A stretch of DNA of 64,000 bases from Nocardioides plantarum (GTDB lineage Bacteria > Actinomycetota > Actinomycetes > Propionibacteriales > Nocardioidaceae), in contig NZ_VDMS01000001.1 of assembly GCF_006346395.1 (NCBI RefSeq), positions 124,001 to 188,000 on the forward strand. Direction: 5' to 3'. The notes beneath the pieces are model-generated. The model saw only the letters and a list, made by a program, of their open reading frames with translations. It did no database searches and was not told where the DNA came from. The position numbers were made by a program, and so were the translations under genes. Shown in pieces: positions 8,654 to 16,789 of this stretch. Positions within the stretch are counted from its first letter, which is position 1; each line of letters starts with the position of its first letter.

Positions 8654-8821
8654 TCAGCGCATCTTCGAGGCGACCTGGCGCAGGGCCGCCCTGCGCTGGG
8701 TCGGGGTCAGCCTGCCCTGCAGGGAGGTCCAGCGCGGGGCCTCGACGGAACGCACCGTGGGCGTCCGTGCCTTCTTGGACCCGCTGGAACCAGTCGTGCC
8801 GGTCGTCGTCGCTGAGCTCAT
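8654..8821 (-). CDS. Small basic hypothetical protein (55 aa)
   Basis: The ATG at 8821 has a strong GGAGGAAGATC ribosome site, which is why I choose it over the longer frame upstream. The N-terminal half is Ser/Thr/Gly-rich (MSSATTTGTTGSSGSKKA); the C-terminal half is basic (LTPTQRRAALRQVASKMR). No family recognised. It is on the same strand as thrS, 87 bases ahead of it, and 25 bases after the 428-aa membrane protein gene. Confidence 0.6.
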   Translation of the reverse strand: MSSATTTGTTGSSGSKKARTPTVRSVEAPRWTSLQGRLTPTQRRAALRQVASKMR

Positions 8822-8846
8822 GATCTTCCTCCGTTGTCTGACGGTA

Positions 8847-10133
8847 CTAGGTGGTGTGCTGAACCGTAGGTGGCGCCGCCGACACAACCCGGAGCAACCG
8901 TGTCGCCACGGCGGCGATGAGCGCCTGCGCCACGAAGCTCCCCCACAAGATCGCCGTCAACGCCCGTGCGTCGGCCGGCACCGTGACCAGCACGATGGCG
9001 ACGGCGTAGAGCAGCAGGGCGGTCGTGATGTTGAGCAGCCTCGGCAGGAACAGCGCCCGAGCGACCCACGCATGCTCCGGCGTCCGGGCCTGGACGGAGA
9101 GGAACAGCGCCGGGACGGCGAGTGCGGCGGCGGCCACCGCGCCCCCGCGGTTGGCCTCCAGCGCCGCTCGGACGACCTCGGCCCGGGCGGCACCCACCAG
9201 CAGCAACACCGCCACGAAGACTGTCGCGAAGCAGGTCTGCCGGACGATGCCGTCGGCCACGGGCTCGAGCTGCACCCGCGCCCGCACGCCCGAGCCGTTG
9301 GCGGGCGCGAGCTCGTGGAGCCCGGTGAGGTGTGCGGTGCTGCCACCGTCGATGTGCGGCCCGGGCACGGGCAGCGGCTCGTCGTGCTCGTCCAGGAGAG
9401 TCACCGACGCGACCCGCAGGCCGACCGGTGCCCTGAACTCGAAGTGTGCGGAGGCGGCTGCATCGGCCAGCGACAGGACGAGGTCCATGGACCGCCCCTC
9501 CTGCGAGAGGGCCCAGTCCGAGAACCGCCCGGTCACCTCCTCGGTGACGGCGACCTTGATGACGACGCGCCGATCGACGTAGTCGAGGGGTAGGAGCACG
9601 GCGAACAGGAACGAGGACACGAGGTCGGACGTCAGAGCCAGGACCGCGGCCACCTGGTCAGGGTCGGAGGTGGGTGCTGCCTCGACCGCAGCACGGACCC
9701 TCGCGACCGCGAGGTCCATCCGGTCGGGGTCGTTGGCCATGACCGCAGCGCCGATGGCCTCCCGGACGACGGCCGTGACCCCGCCGACGAGGAGCCGCTC
9801 GAATGCCTCGATGAGCATCGCAGCCACGAGCTCGCCGTTGTCCTGGCGGCCGAAGACAGGGAGCGGGCGACCGTCCGGGCCGACCGTGTCGAGGCGGCGG
9901 AGCGGCACCTTGGTCATCAGCGTCAGCGGGGTGACGACGCCGCCACTGCGCCTGATCGCCAGGTCATCGCTGACCGTCAGGTCGAAGCTGATGCGCCGCG
10001 TCGTCTCGCCGTCGCTCTCGAGGTCGGTGCGGTCGACGCGCCGGTGGATCCACTCCGGCTGGCCGGTCAGCAGGTCGAAGAGCCGGGAGGCGTCGCTCGC
10101 GCCCGCTGACGCGCCGGTCTGGGTCATCGCCAC
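8847..10133 (-). CDS. Hypothetical membrane protein (428 aa)
   Basis: Two-part protein of unknown family. Residues 1-290 are soluble-looking, with beta strands such as RRISFDLTVSDDLAIRR and VVIKVAVTEEVTGRFSDWAL plus a helical stretch around 105-180. Residues ~295-425 hold four hydrophobic segments (CFATVFVAVLLLVGAA, AAAALAVPALFLSVQA, LLNITTALLLYAVAIVLVTV, AILWGSFVAQALIAAVA), so the C-terminus is in the membrane. No catalytic motif is seen. The ATG at 10133 starts MAMTQTGASAG; a second ATG two codons later is possible. Confidence 0.75.
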   Translation of the reverse strand: MAMTQTGASAGASDASRLFDLLTGQPEWIHRRVDRTDLESDGETTRRISFDLTVSDDLAIRRSGGVVTPLTLMTKVPLRRLDTVGPDGRPLPVFGRQDNGELVAAMLIEAFERLLVGGVTAVVREAIGAAVMANDPDRMDLAVARVRAAVEAAPTSDPDQVAAVLALTSDLVSSFLFAVLLPLDYVDRRVVIKVAVTEEVTGRFSDWALSQEGRSMDLVLSLADAAASAHFEFRAPVGLRVASVTLLDEHDEPLPVPGPHIDGGSTAHLTGLHELAPANGSGVRARVQLEPVADGIVRQTCFATVFVAVLLLVGAARAEVVRAALEANRGGAVAAAALAVPALFLSVQARTPEHAWVARALFLPRLLNITTALLLYAVAIVLVTVPADARALTAILWGSFVAQALIAAVATRLLRVVSAAPPTVQHTT

Positions 10134-10226
10134 TCCCGAGGAGGCAGGTATCGAGCAGGTGGCTCGAACCTAGCCGGAGGCGGGGACAGTCGCGTCTGCT
10201 CCTGTCACCGCGCCTCCGTCTCGCGC

Positions 10227-10934
10227 TCAGGCCTCGTCGCGGTAGCGCTTGGCCGCGCCCAGCCGCACGGTCAGCAGCTCGGCGTTGACCTGGCGCGGCG
10301 TGGTGAAGTCGCCCTCGGTGGAGTAGAGGCCGGCGTACGCCGCGGTGTCGCGCTGGTAGCGCCACCCCTCGGCGAGCGGGCCGACGTCGTGGGTGTCGTA
10401 GCCGAGGGAGTCGATGAAGTCGCCGGCCGTCTTCTTGGCCGCGTCGTCGTCACCGGCGATCGCCAGCACACTGCGCTCGGGGCTGCCGGCCGGGCGGGCC
10501 AGCGTCAGGAGGTGCTCGAAGTAGATGTTGTTGAACGCCTTCACGACGTGCGACTCGGGCAGGTGCGCCTGGAGCAGCTCGGAGGTGGTCGTCGACTCGT
10601 CGTCGAGCTCGGCGATCTGGCCGTCGCGCTCGGGGTAGTAGTTGTTGGTGTCGATGACGACCTTGCCGGCCAGCGGCTCGACGGGTACGTCGCGGTAGGA
10701 CTTGAGCGGGACGGTCACGACGACGACGTCGCCGGCCGCAGCGGCCTCGGCGGCGGTGGCGGCGCGGGCCTTCGGGCCGAGCTCCTCGACGAGGTCGGCG
10801 AGCGTCTCCGGGCCGCGGCTGTTGCTGAGCACGACGTCGTGGCCGGCGGCCACGGCGAGCCGGGCGAGGGTGCCGCCGATGTTGCCGGCGCCGATGAGTC
10901 CAAGGGTGATCGGGGTGGTGGTCATACCAGGCAC
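10227..10934 (-). CDS. NADPH-dependent F420 reductase-like oxidoreductase
   Basis: 235 aa. The N-terminal Rossmann fold ITLGLIGAGNIGGTLARLA and NSRGPETL are the dinucleotide motif of the coenzyme-F420:NADP reductase-like family. Further family points are VVVVTVPLKSYRDVPVEPL, VIDTNNYYPERDG and VVKAFNNIYFEHLL. Expected activity is hydride transfer with NADP, possibly to F420, although many actinobacterial members have unknown substrates. The GTG at 10934 is preceded by GAGGGCGAT; an ATG three codons in (10925) is the alternative start. Confidence 0.85.
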   Translation of the reverse strand: MPGMTTTPITLGLIGAGNIGGTLARLAVAAGHDVVLSNSRGPETLADLVEELGPKARAATAAEAAAAGDVVVVTVPLKSYRDVPVEPLAGKVVIDTNNYYPERDGQIAELDDESTTTSELLQAHLPESHVVKAFNNIYFEHLLTLARPAGSPERSVLAIAGDDDAAKKTAGDFIDSLGYDTHDVGPLAEGWRYQRDTAAYAGLYSTEGDFTTPRQVNAELLTVRLGAAKRYRDEA

Positions 10935-10982
10935 ATCGCCCTCAGCGGGCCGTCTATTCCGACTTCACCCCCAGGGCTGGTC

Positions 10983-11588
10983 TCAGCACCCGTCGATCAT
11001 CAGCGCGGGCCGCACGCTCCCCCGGGTCACCCCGACCAGGGTGATCTTGTCGGTGCTCCTGAGCGGCCCGTCAGCGACGAGCGCCTCACCGAACAGGAAC
11101 CCGATCCACAGGCGGTTGGGGCCTGTGCCATAGCTGACGAAGCGTCCCCACTGCTCGTAGCCGATGTTCTTGGGCGCGCTGAGCTTGGCGCCGTAGATCT
11201 TCTTGACAGCCGCGACGGTGTTGCCGACGCCGATCGCCTTCGGCGTGCGCACGTGCTTGCCGAAGACGTCCATCTCGGTGATCCGACCACCCTCGTCGAC
11301 GAAGACGGCGTACTCGCGGTTGAAGGGGTACGTCGGTCGCAGCGGCACGGTCGTGCCCTCGCAGGCACCCGGGGTGTCGGCAACCATCTCGCCGGTGGCG
11401 ACGGCCTGGGCCTTGGTCATCCGCGCCGTCACCTGCCCGACCCGACCGGGGTAGAGGTAGCGCTTGGCCGGCGCCGCCTTGGCGGCCGGCGCCTGGTCCC
11501 CCGCGCTCACGGCCGGCGAGCTGGGGGCGAGCACCGCCGCGAGGGCGGCACAGGTCAGGGCGGCGAGGGTGACACGAAGTGGCTTCAT
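10983..11588 (-). CDS. Secreted hypothetical protein (201 aa)
   Basis: A Sec signal peptide is clear: MKPLRVTLAALTCAALAAVL with likely cleavage near AVSA/GD (residue 29). The mature part has an Ala-rich lead and then a small domain with YAVFVDEGGRITEMDVFGKHVRTP and IGVGNTVAAVKKIYGAKL. This spacing recalls actinobacterial cell-wall proteins that carry a repeated 'x-G-x-T-x-x-x-V-x-x-x-Y' unit, but I cannot name the family. Two cysteines (CEGT near residue 76, and the last residue) may form a disulfide. It is the last core-like gene before the accessory region. Confidence 0.75.
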   Translation of the reverse strand: MKPLRVTLAALTCAALAAVLAPSSPAVSAGDQAPAAKAAPAKRYLYPGRVGQVTARMTKAQAVATGEMVADTPGACEGTTVPLRPTYPFNREYAVFVDEGGRITEMDVFGKHVRTPKAIGVGNTVAAVKKIYGAKLSAPKNIGYEQWGRFVSYGTGPNRLWIGFLFGEALVADGPLRSTDKITLVGVTRGSVRPALMIDGC

Positions 11589-11719
11589 GTCCGCAAGCTA
11601 GGGACGCGGTCTTCGGGTTGTCTTAGCGGAACCTTCGTGCCGGCGCCTCTCGACCCCGCCGGACACCAACGGCGCCGCGAGCCGGCTTACGATGCCGCAC
11701 GAAGCGATCGATGTCTCGG

Positions 11720-12910
11720 CTAAGGGGCTGCCACGCTGCACTCGGCGACCGCGTGGCGCAGGTCGTCGTCGAACGAGCCTGCCTCAGGGACTCGAGAGAG
11801 ACGCCCTTCAAGATCATCCGGGCTGAGAATCGGTTCTGTGTGGCCGAGATCGGTGCGAGACAGCACGAGGTCTCGGCTGCCGACCGTCACACGCAACTGA
11901 TCGATCCACGTAGGCAGTTGATTGTGGAGGGACATGACGATCGCGGTGCGCTGCTCCAAGGTCAGGCGCATGTCATCGGGTTTGCTGAAAGAGACCTCGA
12001 GCCGGTCGCCAATGGCGCTTGCCGTGACGGCTGCCGAGTAGAGCCCACCCAGATCGTCGTAGAGGTTATCCGCGTAGCACTGGAGTACCTGTTCGGCTTC
12101 ACTCTGACCGATCTCGAGGGCGGCCTTCTCGACTCCTGGGATGGGTGTGTCCCGCACGAATTGCGACGCTGAACCGAACGGAGCCCACGACGACGGGGTG
12201 AGGAGCAGAGCGAAGCCAAGGGACAACACCACGACGGCTACGGATGCCGCCGTCAGTTGATTCTCGCTCATTCGTTTAACCGAGGTGTCAAGTCGGAGCC
12301 GCAACGCCGACTTCTTACTCACACTGAGCCAGACGAGGACGGCAAGCAGCGCCGCGAGGTAACGAGGCCCGTTGGACCAAACGCCCATGCGGACGGCTGC
12401 GGCAGTGACCCAGCCCTCGTTGTCCTCCGCGTCGGGGGCGCCCAGCCACGCCAGACCGGCCGCAACGGCCCCCGCAACCACCATCGCCAAGACGACCAAG
12501 ATCAATGCTCTGATGAGCTTGAAAGGTTTGATGAGAGCCGTGAAGAACGGTTGGAACGCGCGGCGTAGAAGCACGAACGGCGCCACTAGCAGGTCGGCGG
12601 CCCCAACATTGCCCTTCGGGCCTTTCCTGTCCGCTGCCGCGATCACGAGCACCGCAAGAATGGTTAGAGCAAGCCCTGGGATGGGCCAGATTGAGGTGAG
12701 CGCACCCAACGGGATCGCGAGGAAGACCCAGCTCAACCGCTGCAACTTCTTGGCGCTGCTGCTCAGCTCACGCTCAAGCGATCGGACGGGAGTCTGAGAG
12801 CTCGGGGTTGCTCCCTCTGGTGCTCTGGGCCCCCCGGGTGCTTGAGGCCGGTTGATGGGTCCCACGCTGAGCGGACGGTCCTCAAGCGGACCTCGAGTTT
12901 CGTTAGTCAT
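11720..12910 (-). CDS. Membrane protein closing the HerA/SPFH operon (unknown family)
   Basis: 396 aa. A Pro-rich N-terminus (1-45) leads to a pair of hydrophobic helices (LSWVFLAIPLGALTSIW, LALTILAVLVIAAADR), two more near 130-155 and 170-190, and one at about 225-245 (LTAASVAVVVLSLGFALLL). The C-terminal ~140 residues are a soluble domain with two Cys (VLQCYADNL, AVAECSVAAP). The start ATG overlaps the HerA stop by 8 bases, so translation is coupled. I infer that it anchors the ATPase/SPFH assembly in the membrane. No homolog recognised. Confidence 0.75.
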   Translation of the reverse strand: MTNETRGPLEDRPLSVGPINRPQAPGGPRAPEGATPSSQTPVRSLERELSSSAKKLQRLSWVFLAIPLGALTSIWPIPGLALTILAVLVIAAADRKGPKGNVGAADLLVAPFVLLRRAFQPFFTALIKPFKLIRALILVVLAMVVAGAVAAGLAWLGAPDAEDNEGWVTAAAVRMGVWSNGPRYLAALLAVLVWLSVSKKSALRLRLDTSVKRMSENQLTAASVAVVVLSLGFALLLTPSSWAPFGSASQFVRDTPIPGVEKAALEIGQSEAEQVLQCYADNLYDDLGGLYSAAVTASAIGDRLEVSFSKPDDMRLTLEQRTAIVMSLHNQLPTWIDQLRVTVGSRDLVLSRTDLGHTEPILSPDDLEGRLSRVPEAGSFDDDLRHAVAECSVAAP

Positions 12911-15458
12911 GGGGGCTGACCTTCCTCTCTTCCTGCAGAAGGAGTTGGCGGTACGAGCGCCGGAGGATCTCCAGCTGTGAAGACACCGACTGTGGTGGGT
13001 TGGCCTGGTCTGCCCTGTCTGCCAATCCCGCAGCGCTCAGACAGTAGGCCTGCTTTCTGCGGCGATCCGCAGACTTGGTGCGAGGCAGGAGAGCGAAGCT
13101 GCGTCGCAGCAGGGCCTTGTGATCAGACCAGTCGAGAGCCTGGTCGGCAACCAAGGTTTCGAGTCGCCGCAAGCCACCGGAGCCCTCACACATGTGAGGG
13201 CATCCCACACAGAAGACGGATTGGGGCACAGGGTCCAGCGTCATCGATCCCGACGCAACGACCTGTGGCGGTGACGAGGTGGTGTGGAGTTCATCGACGT
13301 CGATGAGCGCGGCCTCCGTGGCGGTCGACGTGTAGACGATCGCTCGCCGAGTGGCCAGGCGTGCGACGTCGTCGACCTGTGCGTCGTCGAGGACCATGGC
13401 GGCGCCGAGGCTCTTCCGTTCCGCCTCTTCGACAACACGATGGATGATCTTCGTCCCGGTCAGCTTGCTGACGCCGGGATGCAGACTGGAGGGGGCCTGG
13501 TCTACGACGATAAAGCCTTCGCCGGCTGAGCGCAGTTCCGCGATCGCGTCGACGAACACCTCGACGCCGGAATCGCGGCCGCTGCCAGCGCGCAGCACTC
13601 TATGTGCTTCTTCGAGGACGGTCAGGTGGCGAAGCACCCCGTGGGAGGGATGCGCTTCCACGTGGGACACCAGGCCAGCAATGAGCAGCCCAAACATGAG
13701 CGATCGTTCCGAGGAACCGGTGAACGCGCCAAGCTCGATGAGCGTCGGTCGACCCATGATGCTGGCCCAGTCGATTGTGGCCCGCGGACCGCCGAGGAGA
13801 GCGCGGCCCATGGGCCCGGCGGCGAGATACTCGATGCGCCCCAGCAGCGACCCCTCCAGGTTCGAGCGCACGTCGCCGCTGAACCTTGAGTTTCTGATCG
13901 TGGCACCGAGCTCGCGGTACAGGTCTCGTAGCGTCGGTTGCTGCTGCGACGTCTCGTACAACCTGTGTACGACTCGAACAAGCTCCAGGTGCGCCAGGGG
14001 CCACTGCTCGGACAGATCGAACGCCGAGTCGAACGCTGCGATGACCCTGCCGGCGTGGGCGAACCGGTCGACACCGTCGGGGATCGACAACGGGTTGAAC
14101 GCTGGCGAGTGCGGCGTCAGGCGAATGACGGCGACATCGCGACCTTCTGCGGCGAGGTTCGCGAACAGAGATCGGTAGTCGGACTTCGAGGGGTCCAAGA
14201 CCAGGAACGGAACGTCGAGTTCCTCGAGTGCCCGGGTAAGCAACAGCTGGACGGTTGAAGACTTGCCGAACCCGGGAAGCCCCGCTACCAGGGTGTGCCG
14301 GTTCAGGTCGGCCGTGGTCAACCGTAGGCGTTCACCCGCCGAGGTCGTACCCAGGCCGATGGATGTTTGCTGAGTCTCCAGCCCTACCGCCCTGCCACGA
14401 CTGATGGAGCTGACGCGCTGCGTGGCGAGGCCAGCGAGACCGCCGGACGGGGAGATGGGTAGACGGAACGCGGTGTTCGCTTCCATCGGATCGAACATGT
14501 AGGCCAGACGTGCGAGGTCAGCATCAGCCGGTTCCCTCCAACTGATACTGCGGCAGTCCTCCAGCAGAGCAGCACACGCATCGAGCTCGCTTGGGCTCTC
14601 AGGGACGAGCACCGCTGCCGTCCCGAACCAGCTGTCGGTCCCAGCCTCGAAGGACCTGGTGAGGTCCGTGCTAAGCGACTCAGCCAACCCGGGCGAGAGG
14701 GGCGCGTTACTGGCCAGCATCATCCGAAGGTTCGCGCACCCCTTTGGCAACAGGCGAAGCCACCGCCGGTACGCCTGCAGTACGGCGTGGCCAAGGGGAT
14801 TCTCCTTGCTGGCGAGGAGGTTTGTCACCAGGCGACGCACCTCGTCCTGGAGGAACAACGCGATGTCGGCCGGGAAGTCGACCGGTTCGAGGTGGACGAC
14901 CAGCACTGTCTCCGCGCTCTGCAGACGCAGTTGGCCGAGCGAGTTCAACAGCGCCTGAGCACTCCACACCCACGGAAACAGCACCGGGTCGTCGGAGTAG
15001 GTGTCCTCGAACGACGGATCCAACTTGTCGATGGCGCGTCTAATCTCAGCAACGTGGCGGGAAGTCAGTTGGTCCCCGTCCACGACACCGAGGGTCGCCG
15101 CCACGTCATCCTTGGCAACTGACTCCAACGGGTATTCGGGCGGGAGCGCGGTCAGTACGATCTGGTTCAACGTTCGCACGGCTGCCTCGTCAGCGCCCGC
15201 ACCCACCAGCTGACAATCGATCGTCCCTAGGTCCGGCCTCGCCACAAACCGCAGCTGCAGACTCGTACCCCGAGGCGCACCCGCAGTCACAGCCCGGAGA
15301 AACGAGATTTGCCGTCCGAATGCTTCCCGGATGGGGCTGCCCGTCAGCGTCAATCCCGTGGGGTTGCCAAGAAGGTCCGGAAGCCAAGGAACCGAGGTCA
15401 CCCAGGCATAACGACCAGCCCGGATCTGAAGTATCGGCGACTCATTGCGGCCAGCCAT
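12903..15458 (-). CDS. HerA/DUF87-like ATPase
   Basis: 851 aa from the ATG at 15458, which overlaps the SPFH stop (ATGA). The N-terminal ~370 residues are unassigned. The ATPase core follows: Walker A LVAGLPGFGKSSTVQLL near residue 398, the FxxFDPSKSDY-like stretch VLDPSKSDYRSLF, and Walker B HLTVLEEAHRVL near 615, followed by DAIAELRSAGEGFIVVDQAPSSL, which is the HerA/VirB4-type sensor region. A Cys cluster (FCVGCPHMCEG) near 752 may bind metal. Family members are hexameric motors that move DNA or protein. Known defence systems pair HerA with nucleases or SIR2; here the partners are an SPFH-like and an acidic protein. Confidence 0.85.
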   Translation of the reverse strand: MAGRNESPILQIRAGRYAWVTSVPWLPDLLGNPTGLTLTGSPIREAFGRQISFLRAVTAGAPRGTSLQLRFVARPDLGTIDCQLVGAGADEAAVRTLNQIVLTALPPEYPLESVAKDDVAATLGVVDGDQLTSRHVAEIRRAIDKLDPSFEDTYSDDPVLFPWVWSAQALLNSLGQLRLQSAETVLVVHLEPVDFPADIALFLQDEVRRLVTNLLASKENPLGHAVLQAYRRWLRLLPKGCANLRMMLASNAPLSPGLAESLSTDLTRSFEAGTDSWFGTAAVLVPESPSELDACAALLEDCRSISWREPADADLARLAYMFDPMEANTAFRLPISPSGGLAGLATQRVSSISRGRAVGLETQQTSIGLGTTSAGERLRLTTADLNRHTLVAGLPGFGKSSTVQLLLTRALEELDVPFLVLDPSKSDYRSLFANLAAEGRDVAVIRLTPHSPAFNPLSIPDGVDRFAHAGRVIAAFDSAFDLSEQWPLAHLELVRVVHRLYETSQQQPTLRDLYRELGATIRNSRFSGDVRSNLEGSLLGRIEYLAAGPMGRALLGGPRATIDWASIMGRPTLIELGAFTGSSERSLMFGLLIAGLVSHVEAHPSHGVLRHLTVLEEAHRVLRAGSGRDSGVEVFVDAIAELRSAGEGFIVVDQAPSSLHPGVSKLTGTKIIHRVVEEAERKSLGAAMVLDDAQVDDVARLATRRAIVYTSTATEAALIDVDELHTTSSPPQVVASGSMTLDPVPQSVFCVGCPHMCEGSGGLRRLETLVADQALDWSDHKALLRRSFALLPRTKSADRRRKQAYCLSAAGLADRADQANPPQSVSSQLEILRRSYRQLLLQEERKVSPHD

Positions 15459-16789
15459 CAACCGCCCGCGATCTCGAGAACTACCGCGCTCGCCCTGAGC
15501 AGGTCTCGCAACGGAACCAACAACTCTGAGTCAGGCACCGTCAGATCCCTGAGCACGGGCCCCAGCCGGATCTTCTCGCTCCCCACCTGGATCCGAACGA
15601 CATCGCCCTCGGCCAGGACCCGGATGTGAAGGTCGGCCTCAGCAAGTGCTGGCTGCACCGAGGCCAGGTACTTCTCGACGATCTCCTCGATAGTCGAGAC
15701 GTTGTCGATCGTGAGGACCCTCGAGGCATCAACGTGATGCCCGTACACCGCGACAGCCTCGTCGCCAGAGGGCAGCTCCCCCGTGCTCACAACCACTACC
15801 GTCGTCTCGGCGCTGAACTCGGAGAGACTCAACCCGATTGGTTCCCCCGGCAGACCGCTCTTCTTCCAGAACGATGCCAGCGTCTTGTCACGTTCGAGCG
15901 AGGTCATGCTCCACGACGAGGGTTCCGGACTGGCCAGCTCCGGCGTCCAGCGCCCCGCGACAGAGTTCGACCGAAGGACCTCCCCCACCAGCTCAAGACC
16001 TCCGACCCGCCGCAGGCTCTCCATCTGCTCGATCATCGCCAACCGGACCTCGTGATCCTGCTGGCGCTGCAGAGCAACCAGCTCGGGATTCTCGAGCTCG
16101 TTCAAGCTCAAACCTCGCCGTTGTGCCGTCTCGGCGGCGGCCAGGTCCTTCGCCGATTGCAGCTCGCGGTCGATCGTGAGTGTGTGCTCGAGTTCTAGCG
16201 CCTTCTCCGCCAATTCTCGCGCCTTACGAGCCGCAGCCTCTCGGACCCGAATGAATTCAGGATCCCAATCGGCCCGTACCCGTTGGATGCTGCGGACGAC
16301 GAACAGACCATCGAGGAGCCGCTCCAAGCCCGCCAGGCGTGAGGTCAGGTTGCCCCGTTCGTAGAGATCCTGCGCGGTCGAGTCCCGCAAGGCGTCCCGG
16401 ACAGCAGCGTCGAGGGCGTTGCCGACTTCGGCGTCCAACAGATCAGCGAAGTTCTTGCCCTTCTGCGCGACGTAGTTCTTGAGCCCGGCGAAGTCGTCCG
16501 ACCGATCGACGGCAATGCGGAGATCAACCTCGACACCCGAGACGCCATAAGGACCCTGCACAACGACGTTGCTGACGTACTTCTGGATCGGCACATCTTC
16601 GGTACTGACGATGATGCCCTCAGGCGCCAGGGTGAGCGGGAGACCCCTGCCGCGGCGAAGCTTTCGACCAGGCTGAACTACGTCACACGGAGCGCCGAAC
16701 TTCAGCGTGAGCATCACCGTGCCGGTCTGCACGTTCAGTGGTGGCTTTAACGTGAACAGGTCGCTCACGAGATCATGCAAGCTACCCAT
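15458..16789 (-). CDS. SPFH/band-7-like protein with coiled coil
   Basis: 443 aa. After an N-terminal beta region (TGTVMLTLKFGAPCDVVQPG), residues ~55-180 look like an SPFH (stomatin/prohibitin) domain: VPIQKYVSNVVVQGPYGVSG, VEVDLRIAVDRSDDFAGL, then LLDAEVGNALDAAVRDALRD. Residues ~185-265 are a long charged helix (VREAAARKARELAEKALEL) likely to form a coiled coil. The C-terminal ~180 residues form a separate mixed domain. SPFH proteins build ring- or dome-like scaffolds, usually at membranes; no transmembrane helix is seen here. The ATG overlaps the acidic gene's stop and its own stop overlaps the HerA start. The SPFH call is by pattern only. Confidence 0.6.
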   Translation of the reverse strand: MGSLHDLVSDLFTLKPPLNVQTGTVMLTLKFGAPCDVVQPGRKLRRGRGLPLTLAPEGIIVSTEDVPIQKYVSNVVVQGPYGVSGVEVDLRIAVDRSDDFAGLKNYVAQKGKNFADLLDAEVGNALDAAVRDALRDSTAQDLYERGNLTSRLAGLERLLDGLFVVRSIQRVRADWDPEFIRVREAAARKARELAEKALELEHTLTIDRELQSAKDLAAAETAQRRGLSLNELENPELVALQRQQDHEVRLAMIEQMESLRRVGGLELVGEVLRSNSVAGRWTPELASPEPSSWSMTSLERDKTLASFWKKSGLPGEPIGLSLSEFSAETTVVVVSTGELPSGDEAVAVYGHHVDASRVLTIDNVSTIEEIVEKYLASVQPALAEADLHIRVLAEGDVVRIQVGSEKIRLGPVLRDLTVPDSELLVPLRDLLRASAVVLEIAGG